From contig NZ_JAJJMM010000001.1 of the NCBI RefSeq assembly GCF_020905295.1, forward strand, positions 4,464,001 through 4,528,000: a DNA stretch of 64,000 nt, given 5' to 3'. Position numbers and translations under genes: made by a program. The first letter of the stretch is position 1. Each line of letters begins with the position of its first letter. The notes beneath the pieces were generated by a model, which ran no database searches, had not been told where the DNA came from, and saw only the letters and a program-made list of their open reading frames with translations. Positions 18,684 through 26,833 of the stretch are shown one piece after another. Origin of the DNA: Flavobacterium piscisymbiosum. GTDB lineage: Bacteria > Bacteroidota > Bacteroidia > Flavobacteriales > Flavobacteriaceae.

Positions 18684-18971
18684 ATGCTCAAGATTTTCAA
18701 AATTACCGCAATTTTAGAAGGGATTTCTTATTTAGTATTATTTGCTAATATGCTTGTTATTAAAAACAGTAATCCGGAATTATATCATACTTTTTTACGT
18801 CCGTTAGGAATGACTCACGGAGTATTATTTATAGGATACATTATATTGGCTATGTTACTTAGAAAATCTCAGAATTGGGATCTCAAAACTTTTGGAATCA
18901 TACTTATTGCTTCTCTTATTCCGTTTGGAACTTTTTATATCGAGAAGAAATACTTAGAAAATAATGCATAA
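18684..18971 (+). CDS. DUF3817 small integral membrane protein
   Basis: 95 residues with three predicted membrane helices. The N-terminal FKITAILEGISYLVLF and central PLGMTHGVLFIGY are hallmarks of the DUF3817 family. Function unknown. Its last 8 bases overlap the start of the downstream channel gene (ATGCATAA), indicating translational coupling. Confidence 0.85.
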   Translation: MLKIFKITAILEGISYLVLFANMLVIKNSNPELYHTFLRPLGMTHGVLFIGYIILAMLLRKSQNWDLKTFGIILIASLIPFGTFYIEKKYLENNA

Positions 18972-20220
18972 ACTTTTGGATAAAATATTTAACTTTTTAT
19001 ATCCGCTTTTTCGGGACTGGGGAATGAGCCGCAATTTTGCGTCGTATATTAGCCTTTTCCTAAATATTGCTATCATGGTAGCTTTGGCATTTGCCATTTA
19101 TTATGCAGCAAAATTTGTTTTGGTAACCTTAACGGCAGTTTTTGCCCAGAAAACCAAAACAAAATTTGATGATTATCTTATTCATAACAAAACAACGAAA
19201 TACACAGCATATTTAATTCCGTTTTTCTTTGTCTACAAAGCTGTTCCTATTATTCTCGATAAATACGAATATTGGGAATCGCTGTTTGGAAAAATAGTGG
19301 GTATTTATATTGTTTTGATTAGTTTATGGATCATCAGAACCATTTTTAATGCTTTACGCGATTATCTAAAACAAAAACCTGAATACAGCGACAAACCTAT
19401 TGACAGCTTTGTTCAGGTTATTATGATCGTCCTTTGGATTTTTGGTGTAGCAATGATTATTTCGACGCTTTTCGGGATCAAAAAAGGGGAACTTTTAACG
19501 ATTCTGGGAACACTTTCGGCTATTATTATCTTGATTTTCAGGGATACTATTTTAGGATTTGTATCGAGTGTTCAGGTGGCCATAAACGATATGGTGCGCA
19601 TTGGTGACTGGATTACAATGGATAAATTTGGTGCCGATGGTGATGTTATCGAAATAAACCTGACTACGGTAAAGGTTCGAAATTTTGACAATACAATTAC
19701 CACGATTCCGACTTATGCTTTGAGTTCAGACTCTTTCCAGAACTGGCGTGGAATGCAAAAATCTGACGGAAGACGTATCAAAAGACATATTCTCATCAAA
19801 AGCAGCAGTATTCGTTTCCTTAATAATGATGATTTGAATCATATGAAACGCGTGCAGCTTATAAGTTCTTATATCGAAACCAGACAAGCCGAAATCGAAA
19901 AATACAATGATTTGCGTGGTATTGATAAATCGCTTTCGCTAAATGGCCGCAATATGACGAACTTAGGTTTGTTTCGTAAATATATCATGCAATATTTGAT
20001 AACACATCCGGGACTGAATAAAGATATGCATATCATGTGTCGTCAGCTACAATCGACTGCGCATGGCGTTCCGTTAGAGATTTATGCTTTTTCGAGCGAT
20101 AAACGCTGGGCAAACTACGAATATATCATGGCGGATATTTTTGATCATGTTATGGCTTCGGTTATTTATTTTGATCTTGAAATTTTTGAATTGCCTTCGA
20201 CAATTGGGCCTTTAAGTTAG
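18964..20220 (+). CDS. Mechanosensitive ion channel, MscS family (YbdG-like)
   Basis: 418 residues. Four or five N-terminal membrane helices lead into the MscS pore helix and beta-domain: GTLSAIIILIFRDTILGFVSSVQVAINDMVRIGDWITM (about 177-214), then VIEINLTTVKVRNFDNTITTIP. This core is diagnostic of small-conductance channels that relieve osmotic pressure. A long C-terminal cytosolic region resembles the YbdG type. Co-translated with the DUF3817 gene. The last 80 bases of the gene are repeated 322 bp downstream. Confidence 0.9.
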   Translation: MHKLLDKIFNFLYPLFRDWGMSRNFASYISLFLNIAIMVALAFAIYYAAKFVLVTLTAVFAQKTKTKFDDYLIHNKTTKYTAYLIPFFFVYKAVPIILDKYEYWESLFGKIVGIYIVLISLWIIRTIFNALRDYLKQKPEYSDKPIDSFVQVIMIVLWIFGVAMIISTLFGIKKGELLTILGTLSAIIILIFRDTILGFVSSVQVAINDMVRIGDWITMDKFGADGDVIEINLTTVKVRNFDNTITTIPTYALSSDSFQNWRGMQKSDGRRIKRHILIKSSSIRFLNNDDLNHMKRVQLISSYIETRQAEIEKYNDLRGIDKSLSLNGRNMTNLGLFRKYIMQYLITHPGLNKDMHIMCRQLQSTAHGVPLEIYAFSSDKRWANYEYIMADIFDHVMASVIYFDLEIFELPSTIGPLS

Positions 20221-20786
20221 TTTTTCGGTTGCTTTCTTTGAGGATAATTTTTACCGCAAAGAACGCTAATATTTTAATCTGTTTTATGTTTTAGAAAAAG
20301 TAAAGTTCGCAAAGCTTTGTGTCTTTTTATTTTTTTAATCTCGCAAAGGCGCGGAGTCGCAAAGTTTTTTAAGCTTTATGTGCTTATTTTGGGATTAATT
20401 TGAGATGGCAAATTCTATAAATACTATAAACTTAGCGTCTTTGCGCCCTGTGCGAGATTATTTTGATCATGTTATGGCTTCGGTTATTTATTTTGATCTT
20501 GAAATATTTGAATTGCCTTCTAAAATTGGACCACTTAATTAGTTTCAGGTTGCTTTGCTTTGAGTGTAATTTTTACCGCAAAGAACGCTAAGATTTTAAT
20601 CTATTTTATGTTTTAGAAAAAGTAAAGTTCGCAAAGCTTTGTGTCTTTTTATTTTTTTAAATCTCGCAAAGGCGCGGAGTCGCAAAGTTTTTTAAGCTTT
20701 ATGTGCTTATTTTGGGATTAATTTGAGATGGCAAATTCTATAAATACTATAAACTTAGCGTCTTTGCGCCTTTGCGAGATTATTTT
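20141..20786. repeat. 322-bp tandem duplication including the mscS 3' end
   Basis: Copy 1 (20141-20462) starts inside mscS; copy 2 (20463-about 20786) repeats it with a fixed 322-bp offset. The coding 80 bp differ at 8 positions, while the last roughly 220 bp are almost identical (a one-base indel and a small change near GCGCC). Each copy contains inverted CGCAAAGGCGC / GCGCCTTTGCG arms of a common flavobacterial repeat. Confidence 0.9.
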
Positions 20787-20862
20787 AGCCCAGTAAAAAA
20801 AAACTTAGCGTTCCTTGCGGTTAAAAAAAATTGAAACTGAAAACTGCCACTGAGACTTAAAA
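20221..20862. other. 642-bp gene-free repeat region
   Basis: Apart from the duplicated mscS tail it consists of GCAAAG-type repeats (CCGCAAAGAACGCTAAG, TTCGCAAAGCTTTG, CTCGCAAAGGCGC). No independent ORF. Confidence 0.75.
20463..20542 (+). pseudogene. Detached copy of the mscS C-terminal tail
   Basis: Encodes the last 26 codons and stop of the channel (DHVMASVIYFDLEIFELPS...) with no upstream gene body. Relative to the real end, three codons change the residue (F to I, T to K, S to N) and four are synonymous. A non-functional remnant. Confidence 0.85.
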
Positions 20863-21288
20863 CTATTTTTTGGCCTCTTCAAAAACAAACTTCGAATTAT
20901 CATATTCTATTGGAGTTCCGGGCATGAAACACGGAAGATTGAAATATGTGGTTATGATGCCGCTTCCTAAATATAATTTGTTTTCTTTTTTGAGCAAAGC
21001 CAGCGGAATCCTTTTCCAGCTTCCTCCGTTGGATATAAAATGAAAATCGCCTCTTAAAGTATCGCCTTTAATATCTCCCCTTACATCTCCGGAGTCTTTA
21101 CCTTGTTGGTAATAAGATCTTTCGTAATGACCGAAAAATCGTTTATCATTAATATTTAAGGTTAAAACTGCCGTGTCTTTATCGTGTACAGCGTGATATA
21201 CCATATGCTTGTACTCGCTTTTTTTATCTTTAGAATTGCAGGACACAATTGTGATTACAATTAAAAACAGTAAATATTTTATATTCAT
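20863..21288 (-). CDS. Small lipoprotein, unknown function
   Basis: Start taken at 21288 (MNIKYLLFLIVITIVSCNSK) because the signal peptide with lipobox (TIVSC) begins there; the longer frame adds 10 charged residues. About 141 residues; mature part beta-rich with repeated GDxxGD segments (GDVRGDIKGDTLRGDF), seen in many Bacteroidota lipoproteins of unknown function. Likely anchored to the outer or inner membrane. Confidence 0.72.
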   Translation of the reverse strand: MNIKYLLFLIVITIVSCNSKDKKSEYKHMVYHAVHDKDTAVLTLNINDKRFFGHYERSYYQQGKDSGDVRGDIKGDTLRGDFHFISNGGSWKRIPLALLKKENKLYLGSGIITTYFNLPCFMPGTPIEYDNSKFVFEEAKK

Positions 21289-21312
21289 AGATTGAAGGAT
21301 TTTTTCTTTTTT

Positions 21313-21431
21313 CACCATATAAGTTATGTAAGTTCATTTAAAGCTATTGGGTTATTTTTTCTGGATTATTTAAGTTGCTTTGTAAACTCATTTCAGATAA
21401 CCTTATAATATCTTATATAACTTATATGGTG
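21313..21431. repeat. Inverted repeat CACCATATAAGTTATATAAG, left block
   Basis: Arms 21313-21332 and 21412-21431 are complementary over 20 bp with one mismatch. The same sequence pair recurs at 23529-23593. The two elements bracket the genes from 21503 to 23506. Confidence 0.75.
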
Positions 21432-21502
21432 AAATTTAATATATAAGTTACAAGGTAAAATTAATTTCGCATTAGATTTTTTTCTAAATTTAAAGAAAAA
21501 AC

Positions 21503-21904
21503 ATGGAAGATAGAGACGCTTTTTTAAGAGAATTCAGAGGAGAGACTTTAGGAACAGTAAGTGCTCAATCTTCAGCCGATGAGCTGTTTCAAAATCAGAC
21601 GATTAGGCCTATTTTAAAACTTCAAAATGATTTGTTTATTGCGGTTTTTATCAATTACGTCAATAAAAACAAAGCCGATTTTTATTCTTATACGGTTGAA
21701 AAGAAGCTTCAAACAATCGAAAATTCAATACAAAAAGATATTAAGTTTAGAAATTCTCTTAAGGGAATTGTCATGGCGCTTTTTACTATTGAAGAATATG
21801 ATATTTATATTCAGAACTCTTCCAGTTTAAACAAACGAATGATGAATTTATTGGTTGATCGCTTGAAAAGTCAGGTGCAGTTGTTTGAATTGGAAACTAA
21901 ATAA
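21503..21904 (+). CDS. Conserved helical protein, unknown function
   Basis: 133 residues, no signal peptide, predicted largely alpha-helical (SSADELFQNQTIRPILKLQNDLFIAVF near residues 22-48). Similar flavobacterial proteins are often labelled glyoxalase, but no VOC metal-ligand pattern is visible, so I do not support that name. First of a probable four-gene run. Confidence 0.65.
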   Translation: MEDRDAFLREFRGETLGTVSAQSSADELFQNQTIRPILKLQNDLFIAVFINYVNKNKADFYSYTVEKKLQTIENSIQKDIKFRNSLKGIVMALFTIEEYDIYIQNSSSLNKRMMNLLVDRLKSQVQLFELETK

Positions 21905-21916
21905 TTAAATATAATA

Positions 21917-22432
21917 ATGTCGATTAGAACCTTTTGGAACATGTTAATTAAAATTTTAGGGTTGTTTTTAATTTTTCAAGCTGTATCAATAATTCCTGAG
22001 TGGATTTCATCCATTTATTTTTTATATGAAAATGGAGACGCTAAAAATTTGATTATTCTCATTTTTAGTATTTTACTTGTTCTTTTTATATTTTATTTAG
22101 TTTGTCGATTATTTCTTTTTAAAGCGAATTGGATCATTGACAAATTAAAACTTGACACAGGTTTTGAAAGTAATACCATAGAATTAAATTGGAGTCAAAG
22201 TAAAATAATTTCAATAGCTGTAATTGTTATTGGAGCATTAATGCTTATTACAAATGTTCCGATTTTGTTCAAGGAATTTTTTATCTTTTTCCAACAGAAA
22301 ATTCTTTTCAAAGACTATCCGAAATCTGGTTGGCTTATCTTTTATTTTTGTAAAGCTATAATTGGTTATTTATTAATGACAAACAGTTTTCGAATTGCAA
22401 AGCTATTAAGTGATAAAAAAAGAAAAGAATGA
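21917..22432 (+). CDS. Membrane protein, unknown function
   Basis: 171 residues with about four hydrophobic segments (near 8-30, 42-70, 95-120, 140-160). No recognised family. The stop overlaps the next start by 4 bp (ATGA), so the two are translationally coupled, and it begins 12 bp after the previous gene. Confidence 0.7.
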   Translation: MSIRTFWNMLIKILGLFLIFQAVSIIPEWISSIYFLYENGDAKNLIILIFSILLVLFIFYLVCRLFLFKANWIIDKLKLDTGFESNTIELNWSQSKIISIAVIVIGALMLITNVPILFKEFFIFFQQKILFKDYPKSGWLIFYFCKAIIGYLLMTNSFRIAKLLSDKKRKE

Positions 22433-22893
22433 AATTTGATTTGAATTTTATAACTGATTATGGTCAGTTTTACATTAATGATATAAATGCTACCGGAGAT
22501 ACTAGTTCTGATAATTTTTGGTCAAACCAAGCTTTTGCAGATAAATTGGCTATCGAAAAGGAAATCTTAGGAATTTCGATTGCAAATGATCAAGGAATAG
22601 TAAATTGTGAGTTAGAAATATTAGATTCTAAAAGCCAAATTTCTGATTTTAGTAAATTTGATCATGTTGTAGAAGCAAGTATCGAAATCAAATCTGGTAT
22701 TTTACAGGTTATTGATTGTCCTTTTTCTGAAATTATACTTGAAACAAAGATTGAAAACGCAAATTATAGAGCCCGTGTTTATTCAAGTAATTTAGAATCT
22801 GCCTACTCCGAAGAACGAAAAGATTATTATAAAATAGAAATTTGGAAAGAAGCTTATTCAGATAGAGATGTTCTTAAGCGATATTTTGAATAA
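22429..22893 (+). CDS. Cytosolic protein, unknown function
   Basis: 154 residues, acidic, no signal or membrane segment. Begins MKFDLNFITDYGQFYINDINATGDTSSDNFW. The size, acidity and coupling to a small membrane protein recall toxin-immunity or competence-ComJ-like proteins, but I see no diagnostic motif. Translationally coupled to the upstream gene. Confidence 0.65.
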   Translation: MKFDLNFITDYGQFYINDINATGDTSSDNFWSNQAFADKLAIEKEILGISIANDQGIVNCELEILDSKSQISDFSKFDHVVEASIEIKSGILQVIDCPFSEIILETKIENANYRARVYSSNLESAYSEERKDYYKIEIWKEAYSDRDVLKRYFE

Positions 22894-22930
22894 TATATCG
22901 AAATAATATTCTACTAAAGAGAAACAACCA

Positions 22931-23506
22931 ATGTTTAACCAATTCCGAAAAAAATTCCCTTTAACTGATGAAAAATGGCTGAAATACACCAGTTATTTCA
23001 ATCGCATTGAAGTTGCTTCAAAAACAATTCTTTTAGAAGAAGGTGAAATCTCGAAAAAGCTTTTTATCATCGAAAAAGGCTGCATCAGAGTTTGGTTCAA
23101 TAATAACGGAAAAGATCTCACGACTCAGTTTTTTTTCGAAAATCAGAGTGTGGCTTCGATCGAAAGTTTCATGAAGAAATTTCCAAGTCAGGCAGCTGTT
23201 GAAGCCATTGAATCTTCAGTTTTGTGGTGGATTTCTAAAAGTGATCTGGATAAAATTCTGGAAGAAATCAAAGAAATTCCGGAATTAAGAGATCGTTTAA
23301 TCACTATGCTTTTTCAACGCACATTCGATTATATGAAGTATTTTGTGTCTTTTATAAAGGACTCTCCTACTCAGCGTTATCTTAATTTAATTGAAGAAAG
23401 ACCTCAAATCATTCAGCGCGTTCCTCAGCATTATATTGCTTCTTATCTTGGCGTAACTACAGTTCATTTAAGCCGAATCAAAAGTAAACTGGTTCATAAG
23501 AAATAA
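22931..23506 (+). CDS. Crp/Fnr family transcription regulator
   Basis: 191 residues. The N-terminal cyclic-nucleotide-binding beta-roll (about 20-115: KTILLEEGEISKKLFIIEKGCIRVWF) lacks the classical cAMP-binding arginine/serine pattern, as usual in Bacteroidota paralogues. The C-terminal helix-turn-helix is QHYIASYLGVTTVHLSRIKSKL (about 166-187). No Fnr-type cysteine cluster. It lies 168 bp upstream of an oxidoreductase whose promoter holds a perfect palindrome, its likely target. Confidence 0.88.
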   Translation: MFNQFRKKFPLTDEKWLKYTSYFNRIEVASKTILLEEGEISKKLFIIEKGCIRVWFNNNGKDLTTQFFFENQSVASIESFMKKFPSQAAVEAIESSVLWWISKSDLDKILEEIKEIPELRDRLITMLFQRTFDYMKYFVSFIKDSPTQRYLNLIEERPQIIQRVPQHYIASYLGVTTVHLSRIKSKLVHKK

Positions 23507-23528
23507 TTAAAATTCACCATAATATCTT

Positions 23529-23593
23529 CACCATATAAGTTATATAAGAAATTTATAAGCTAAACTTAAATTAACTTATATAGCTTATATGGT
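23529..23593. repeat. Inverted repeat CACCATATAAGTTATATAAG, right block
   Basis: Arms 23529-23548 and 23575-23593 match those at 21313-21431 with a 1-base change. Located between the Crp/Fnr gene and the oxidoreductase promoter. Confidence 0.75.
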
Positions 23594-23609
23594 TTAAAAA
23601 AAAATATTT

Positions 23610-23625
23610 GATAACAAATGTTATC
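23610..23625 (+). promoter_or_regulatory. Perfect palindromic operator (Crp/Fnr-type)
   Basis: GATAACA-AA-TGTTATC is a perfect 7-2-7 palindrome centred at 23617.5, about 41 bp before the expected transcription start set by the -7 box at 23647-23654. That is the class II activator position, and a -33 TTG is absent, fitting activation by the adjacent Crp/Fnr protein. Confidence 0.65.
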
Positions 23626-23646
23626 GCCTCCCCATAAATGACTGCC

Positions 23647-23654
23647 TAATTTTG
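23647..23654 (+). promoter_or_regulatory. -7 box of the oxidoreductase promoter
   Basis: TAATTTTG matches TAnnTTTG exactly, 20 bp before the ATG at 23675. Confidence 0.6.
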
Positions 23655-23674
23655 CTTTATAAAATTTAATAATT

Positions 23675-24646
23675 ATGAAAGCAGCAGTTATTTATAAAAA
23701 AGGCGAATTGCCAAAATATGCAGAATTTGCAGAGCCAATTGTACAAAACGAAAATGAAGTTTTAATTTCGGTTAAAGCCGTTGCGATTACCAATCTCGAT
23801 AAAGGAATCGTAAACGGACATCATTATTCATCAGAAAATGAAAATCAAAACGGAACTGTAATTGGCAGCGACGCCGTTGGTATTTTAGAAGATGGAACCA
23901 GAGTTTATGCCCGCGGAATCTCCGGCACCATTGCCGAAAAAGCCCTTGTCGAAAAAACCAGAATGGTAAAATTGCCTGACGGAATAAGCGATGCTACAGC
24001 GGCAGCAATGCCAAATGCAGTGGCAGGTTCCGCAATGGCGTTGAGATTTAGAGCACAAATACAAGCCGGAGAAACAGTTTTGATCAACGGAGCTACTGGA
24101 TTTACTGGTCAAATGGCAATTCAGATTGCGAAACATTATGGTGCGAAAAAGATAATTGTAACCGGAAGAAACGAAAAAACACTTCAAAATCTTTTAGCCT
24201 TAGGTGCTGACGAAATTATTTCTTTAAAACAAGATGATGAAACGATTATTAAACAACTTAAAGCGATTCACTTAAATACTCCTATAGATATTGTTTTAGA
24301 TTATTTATGGGGACATCCCGCTGAATTAATTCTTACGGCTTTAAAAGGAAATGGCTCGTTTACAACCAAAGTAAGATATGTAACAATTGGAGGAATGGCC
24401 GGTGATACTATTCAATTATCATCAGGAATCTTAAGAAGCGTCGATCTTCAATTATCAGGTTCCGGTTTAGGAAGCTGGACAAAAGAGGAAGTAAAATTAT
24501 TGTTCTCGGAGATATTACCTGAAATGTTTCTTTTGGCTGCGCAAAATCAATTAAAAGTAAATATTGAAACTGTTTCTTTGGTTGATATTGAAAAAGCCTG
24601 GAATATTGAAGTTCCGGATGGTAAACGGTTAGTTGTGATCATTTAA
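23675..24646 (+). CDS. Quinone oxidoreductase / zinc-independent medium-chain dehydrogenase
   Basis: 323 residues of the MDR superfamily. N-terminal GroES-like domain (MKAAVIYKKGELPKYAEF), then the NADPH-binding Rossmann region VLINGATGFTGQMAIQIAKHYGAKKIIVTGRN (about 136-167). The AxxGxxG-type NADPH loop, and the absence of the cysteine cluster of structural zinc, point to a QOR-like reductase of quinones or enals. Probably induced through the upstream Crp/Fnr gene. Confidence 0.85.
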   Translation: MKAAVIYKKGELPKYAEFAEPIVQNENEVLISVKAVAITNLDKGIVNGHHYSSENENQNGTVIGSDAVGILEDGTRVYARGISGTIAEKALVEKTRMVKLPDGISDATAAAMPNAVAGSAMALRFRAQIQAGETVLINGATGFTGQMAIQIAKHYGAKKIIVTGRNEKTLQNLLALGADEIISLKQDDETIIKQLKAIHLNTPIDIVLDYLWGHPAELILTALKGNGSFTTKVRYVTIGGMAGDTIQLSSGILRSVDLQLSGSGLGSWTKEEVKLLFSEILPEMFLLAAQNQLKVNIETVSLVDIEKAWNIEVPDGKRLVVII

Positions 24647-24741
24647 AAATGCAATTGAATTGAACGCAGATGAAACGGATTGCTAAAGCAAAACGCGGAT
24701 AAAAACGGATTTTTTTAGTTGTTTTTATTATCATCAAAATT

Positions 24742-24905
24742 ATTTATCCCATAGGGATTTCATATTGGTAGAAAATGGTAGACAACGTTTTCTGTGTCCC
24801 GTAAGGGACTACATATCTTTTTTCGGCTCGTATTGTCCTTAACGGGACAAATATGTTTCGCGTTAATTTGATGCTACCAATATGAAATCCCTACGGGATA
24901 AAAAT
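24742..24905. repeat. Large inverted repeat with internal hairpins
   Basis: Outer arms 24742-24771 and 24874-24905 (TATCCC.TAGGGATTTC) pair over about 30 bp with one internal mismatch. Inside, TGTCCCGT (24795-24802) pairs with ACGGGACA (24842-24849), and GTCCC-GTAA-GGGAC forms a local hairpin. The whole 164 bp could fold into one branched structure. Resembles a MITE or REP-type element; no ORF inside. Confidence 0.75.
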
Positions 24906-24964
24906 TATAGTTGTAGCGATAAATCTCTATTTGTGATTTTATTTTTAAAATTCATATAAAAGAA

Positions 24965-25001
24965 AAAAGGTTTGATAAGAATTACTCTCATCAAACCTTT
25001 T
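24965..25001 (-). terminator. Terminator of the DUF885 gene
   Basis: A 12-bp stem AAAAGGTTTGAT / ATCAAACCTTTT, loop of 13, followed by a minus-strand T tract. Confidence 0.85.
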
Positions 25002-25022
25002 CTATTAAAATCGCTGTAAAAA

Positions 25023-26765
25023 TTACTCTTTAGACAACATCAATTCTTTGATGTATTTTACCGGAGCACTTCCAAAGCTTAAGAATTTTTCGTGGAATTT
25101 TTTCAGGTTGAATTTATCTCCTTCTTTCTTTTTAAGTTCTTCTCTTAGGTTATAAATTTCAGTATATCCTGTAAAATAAGAACATAATTGTACTTGAGAT
25201 AAAGTTACACGTCTCCATTTTCCGTCAGCTTCTGCTTGTTGCTGAAAAGCTTCTTTGGTCAATAGATCGATTGCAGCTTCTTTGGACATGTTTTTAGTGT
25301 GAACACTAATGTCAAGAATTGTGTTGCAAGTAGCTCTTAAATTCCATTTATAGTACATCAACCACATTTCATCAGAATTTTTATAACCACTTTCTAACAT
25401 CATTTTCTCAGCGTAAACTGCCCATCCTTCAACCATAGCGCCATTTCCTAAGATTGACTTAATGATACTTGGAGATTGATTGCTGTAAACCAATTGAGTG
25501 TAATGTCCGGGAACTGCTTCGTGAATATTTAAGATCTGAAGAATATAATCGTTATATTCTCTTAAATAACTTTCTGCATTTTCAGCAGTCCATCCTGTCA
25601 TGCTTCCCACGTTATAGTAAGTGTTGGCATTTTTATCATAAGGACCAGGTGCAGAAATGGATGCTCCTGCAACACCTGCCATATAAGCTGGTTCTTTACG
25701 TACTACAAGTGGTTTTGACGGATCGATGTACAATAAATCTTTAGCTTTTACATACGCCGTTAATTCCGGAATTTGTTTCTCAATTTCAGATTGAAATTTT
25801 TCCGGAGTGGTGTGTTGTAAAGAAATTTTATCAATAACTTGTTTGATTAACTCCAGTTTGTTTGTTGGTTTTGCTTCAGTTCCTTTGTATTTAGTCCAAA
25901 GTTTATCTGCCAAAACAAACATTTTATCGTGTAAGTCTTTTTTGTGATCGTTTGCCACTTTAAAAATCTCGTCAGCAGTATAGCTTGACTGGATATCAAA
26001 ATTGAACTTTTTAGCATATAATGCAGATCCTAATCTAAAAGAACGTGGCGTTTTGTTTGGTAAGTTTTTCAACCAATCAGCGTAATCTGTAATTGCTTTT
26101 TTAGCTGTTTTTGCTTTGTCAAGCATTTCTTTTTTCTCAGCTTCGCTTAATTTACTTTGTTTTAAAGCTGCAGCTAAATCTGTATCAAAAACAGATGAAC
26201 CGCCTAAATTTTGCGCAATTGCAAGTTCAGTATGCTCAACAGTTGGATTTTTGATATTCTTTTTGGCAGCTTCATAATAAGCCGGAACATTGTTCATTTT
26301 AGCATTAAAAGCACGCAAACGAACTTCTAAAGAATCGTATTTTCCGTTTAAAATCTCAGCAAATGATCCGCATACATTGTATTCAGAAGGATTCCATTCA
26401 GACGATTTTAATTCTTTTATACTAAAAATAGTAGCTTCAAGCTGGTTTTTAATCATTTGAAAATCAGTCTTGTTGTTATCAGACAAATTTTCAACGTTGT
26501 ATTGTTTTAAAGAATCTAATTGTGCGTTGACAAAATCAAGTTGTATTTTTTCTTCGTTAGCATCCGGAATAGACAAAATACTATCGTATTTATGATACCC
26601 AACACCAGAAGCCCAACCCGGATTAATTTTCCATAAAGAAGTTACAAAACCATCTTTATACTTGTCAAATTTTCCGTCTAAAGCTTTATCTTCGTTAGAC
26701 TTACCACTTTTATTACAGGAAAAAAGGAGCGAAATTGCAAAAATTGAAACAAATAGTTTTTTCAT
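25023..26765 (-). CDS. DUF885 family lipoprotein (putative metallopeptidase)
   Basis: 580 residues. Lipobox signal peptide MKKLFVSIFAISLLFSC, then the DUF885 body with the diagnostic HEAVPGHYTQL near residue 415 and EGWAVYAEKMM about 40 residues later; these supply the two histidines and a glutamate expected for zinc. Family members are thought to be peptidases or hydrolases acting outside the cytoplasm. Monocistronic with its own promoter box and terminator. Confidence 0.87.
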   Translation of the reverse strand: MKKLFVSIFAISLLFSCNKSGKSNEDKALDGKFDKYKDGFVTSLWKINPGWASGVGYHKYDSILSIPDANEEKIQLDFVNAQLDSLKQYNVENLSDNNKTDFQMIKNQLEATIFSIKELKSSEWNPSEYNVCGSFAEILNGKYDSLEVRLRAFNAKMNNVPAYYEAAKKNIKNPTVEHTELAIAQNLGGSSVFDTDLAAALKQSKLSEAEKKEMLDKAKTAKKAITDYADWLKNLPNKTPRSFRLGSALYAKKFNFDIQSSYTADEIFKVANDHKKDLHDKMFVLADKLWTKYKGTEAKPTNKLELIKQVIDKISLQHTTPEKFQSEIEKQIPELTAYVKAKDLLYIDPSKPLVVRKEPAYMAGVAGASISAPGPYDKNANTYYNVGSMTGWTAENAESYLREYNDYILQILNIHEAVPGHYTQLVYSNQSPSIIKSILGNGAMVEGWAVYAEKMMLESGYKNSDEMWLMYYKWNLRATCNTILDISVHTKNMSKEAAIDLLTKEAFQQQAEADGKWRRVTLSQVQLCSYFTGYTEIYNLREELKKKEGDKFNLKKFHEKFLSFGSAPVKYIKELMLSKE

Positions 26766-26811
26766 AAGTTAATTTTTTAATGGTTTAAAGATAAAAAAAA
26801 TGTTCTTTCTG

Positions 26812-26819
26812 CAAAACTA
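26812..26819 (-). promoter_or_regulatory. -7 box for the DUF885 gene
   Basis: Minus-strand TAGTTTTG matches TAnnTTTG, 46 bp upstream of the start codon, in the gap after the E1 gene. Confidence 0.55.
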
Positions 26820-26833
26820 TTTGCTATTTGTAA

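Larger units (their letters stand above)
24647..25022. other. 376-bp intergenic region with a large hairpin
   Basis: Converging genes. Contains degenerate ACGCAGATGAAACGGATT tracts (about 24662-24710), a long palindrome (24742-24905) and the terminator of the DUF885 gene. No ORF. Confidence 0.7.

Noticed and set aside
21503..21904. Glyoxalase annotation for the 133-residue protein
   Set aside because: No VOC metal-ligand pattern or beta-alpha-beta module is visible; the protein looks helical.
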